Source: Geobacter sp. (GTDB lineage Bacteria; Desulfobacterota; Desulfuromonadia; Geobacterales; Pseudopelobacteraceae). Taken from it: DNA of 5,760 nt. Positions within the stretch are counted from its first letter, which is position 1, and each line of letters starts with the position of its first letter. The translations under genes were made by a program, and so were the position numbers. Below, one piece after another: positions 5,042 to 5,760 of the stretch. The stretch is from positions 1 through 5,760 of the forward strand of contig DAIERH010000152.1 of NCBI GenBank assembly GCA_027346925.1, read 5' to 3'. The notes under the pieces are model-generated. The model was not told the origin of the DNA. It saw only the letters and a program-made list of their open reading frames with translations, and searched no databases.

Positions 5042-5760
5042 ATGCTCAACTGGATTCTGCTGCTGGTGGCCCTGGGGATCATCCTCCTGGGGGCCACGGT
5101 CTTCACCAACGGCCTGGAGTGGTTCGGCAAGAAGATGAACCTCTCCGACGGCGCAGTGGGAAGCATCTTTGCCGCCGTGGGCACCGCACTGCCTGAGACC
5201 CTGGTGCCGATCATCGCCATCCTGTTCGGCTCAAAGGCCGCCGGTCACGAGATCGGCGTGGGCGCCATCATCGGCGCCCCCTTCATGCTGGGCACCCTCG
5301 CCTTTTGCATCAGCGGGGTGGCGGTCATGCTCAACCGGCGCAAGCGGGAGGATTACCCGGTCATGCGGGTGGACACCATGGTCATGCGGCGGGACATGGA
5401 GTATTTCCTGGCACTCTATGCCCTGGCCATCGCCGCCACCTTCCTGGGGGGGCACCCGGTGATCAAGACCTTCATCGCCCTGGTGCTGTTCCTGATCTAC
5501 GGCGGCTATGTGCTCAAGACACTTAGATGCGAGAACAACTCCTGTCATGTCGTGGAGGAGGCGGACCTGGATCCGTGCTACTTCGCCCCCAAATCCCATG
5601 ACCCCCACATGGCAATCATTGTAACCCAGGTGCTCGGTTCCCTGCTTCTGATCGTGTGGGGTTCGTACATCTTCGTGGAAAAGGTGCAGATCATCTCGCT
5701 GCAACTGGGGATCTCACCCTTTGTGCTGGCCATGATCATCGCCCCCATCGCCACCGAACT
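5042..5760 (+). CDS. CaCA-family cation antiporter (Na+/Ca2+ exchanger-like), 3' partial
   Basis: The ATG at 5042 follows GGAG (5030-5033) by 8 nt and opens a frame that runs off the window end after 239 complete codons. Residues 4-20 form the first membrane helix. Residues 36-62 (GAVGSIFAAVGTALPETLVP and onward) are the alpha-1 repeat, whose GTALPE (47-52) carries the acidic residue that coordinates the cation. Further helices lie at about 71-95, 121-137, 140-160 and 190-212. The second alpha repeat has begun at the window edge (APIATEL from residue 234). Bacterial members normally have about 320-350 residues, so roughly one third is missing. They exchange Ca2+, K+ or other cations for Na+ or H+ across the inner membrane, and the specificity cannot be read here. 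The loop at 161-189 is rich in Cys, His and acidic residues (C163, C168, H169, C179, H186, H189), which may bind metal. The position after kup suggests shared ion homeostasis. Confidence 0.9.
   Translation, partial: MLNWILLLVALGIILLGATVFTNGLEWFGKKMNLSDGAVGSIFAAVGTALPETLVPIIAILFGSKAAGHEIGVGAIIGAPFMLGTLAFCISGVAVMLNRRKREDYPVMRVDTMVMRRDMEYFLALYALAIAATFLGGHPVIKTFIALVLFLIYGGYVLKTLRCENNSCHVVEEADLDPCYFAPKSHDPHMAIIVTQVLGSLLLIVWGSYIFVEKVQIISLQLGISPFVLAMIIAPIATE

Overview
The window is GC-rich and looks like a bacterial chromosome of the Geobacter/Desulfuromonadales type. That inference rests on a B12-binding radical SAM protein with a DUF4080-like tail, a small DUF4911-like protein paired with an ArnD homologue, and a Kup transporter behind a ydaO-type leader. 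No taxonomic marker such as rRNA is present, so the assignment is only an inference.

Layout: (1) 1-1535 (+) is the 3' part of a B12-binding radical SAM gene whose start lies outside the window. (2) After a 58-bp convergent gap, two minus-strand genes follow. They are arnD (2726-1824), a polysaccharide deacetylase of the 4-deoxy-4-formamido-arabinose-lipid deformylase family, and a 77-aa DUF4911-like gene (1827-1594) whose GTG start overlaps the arnD stop (GTGA), so the two are probably translationally coupled. (3) The 401-bp divergent region 2727-3127 is dense with regulation. It holds an extended -10-like arnD promoter, an array of helically phased TTCTTGATG repeats, a near-consensus sigma-70 promoter reading toward kup, a ydaO/yuaA-class (c-di-AMP) riboswitch, and a strong intrinsic terminator just before the kup ribosome binding site. 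(4) kup (3128-4948, +) encodes a complete K+ uptake permease. (5) 93 bp later comes the first part of a CaCA-family (Na+/Ca2+ exchanger-like) cation antiporter, 5042 to beyond 5760.

How the parts fit together: the kup leader reads as a transcriptional OFF switch. Ligand binding should close the aptamer P1 helix. The P1 3' strand (GGCATC) then cannot pair with the 5' arm of the terminator (GATGCC), the terminator forms, and kup stays off when c-di-AMP, and therefore K+, is high. The antiporter downstream may share this transcript, which would make the pair an ion-homeostasis unit. The phased repeats lie between two divergent promoters and resemble tandem sites for an OmpR/PhoB-family response regulator. 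They may control kup, arnD or both. They are the least explained element in the window.
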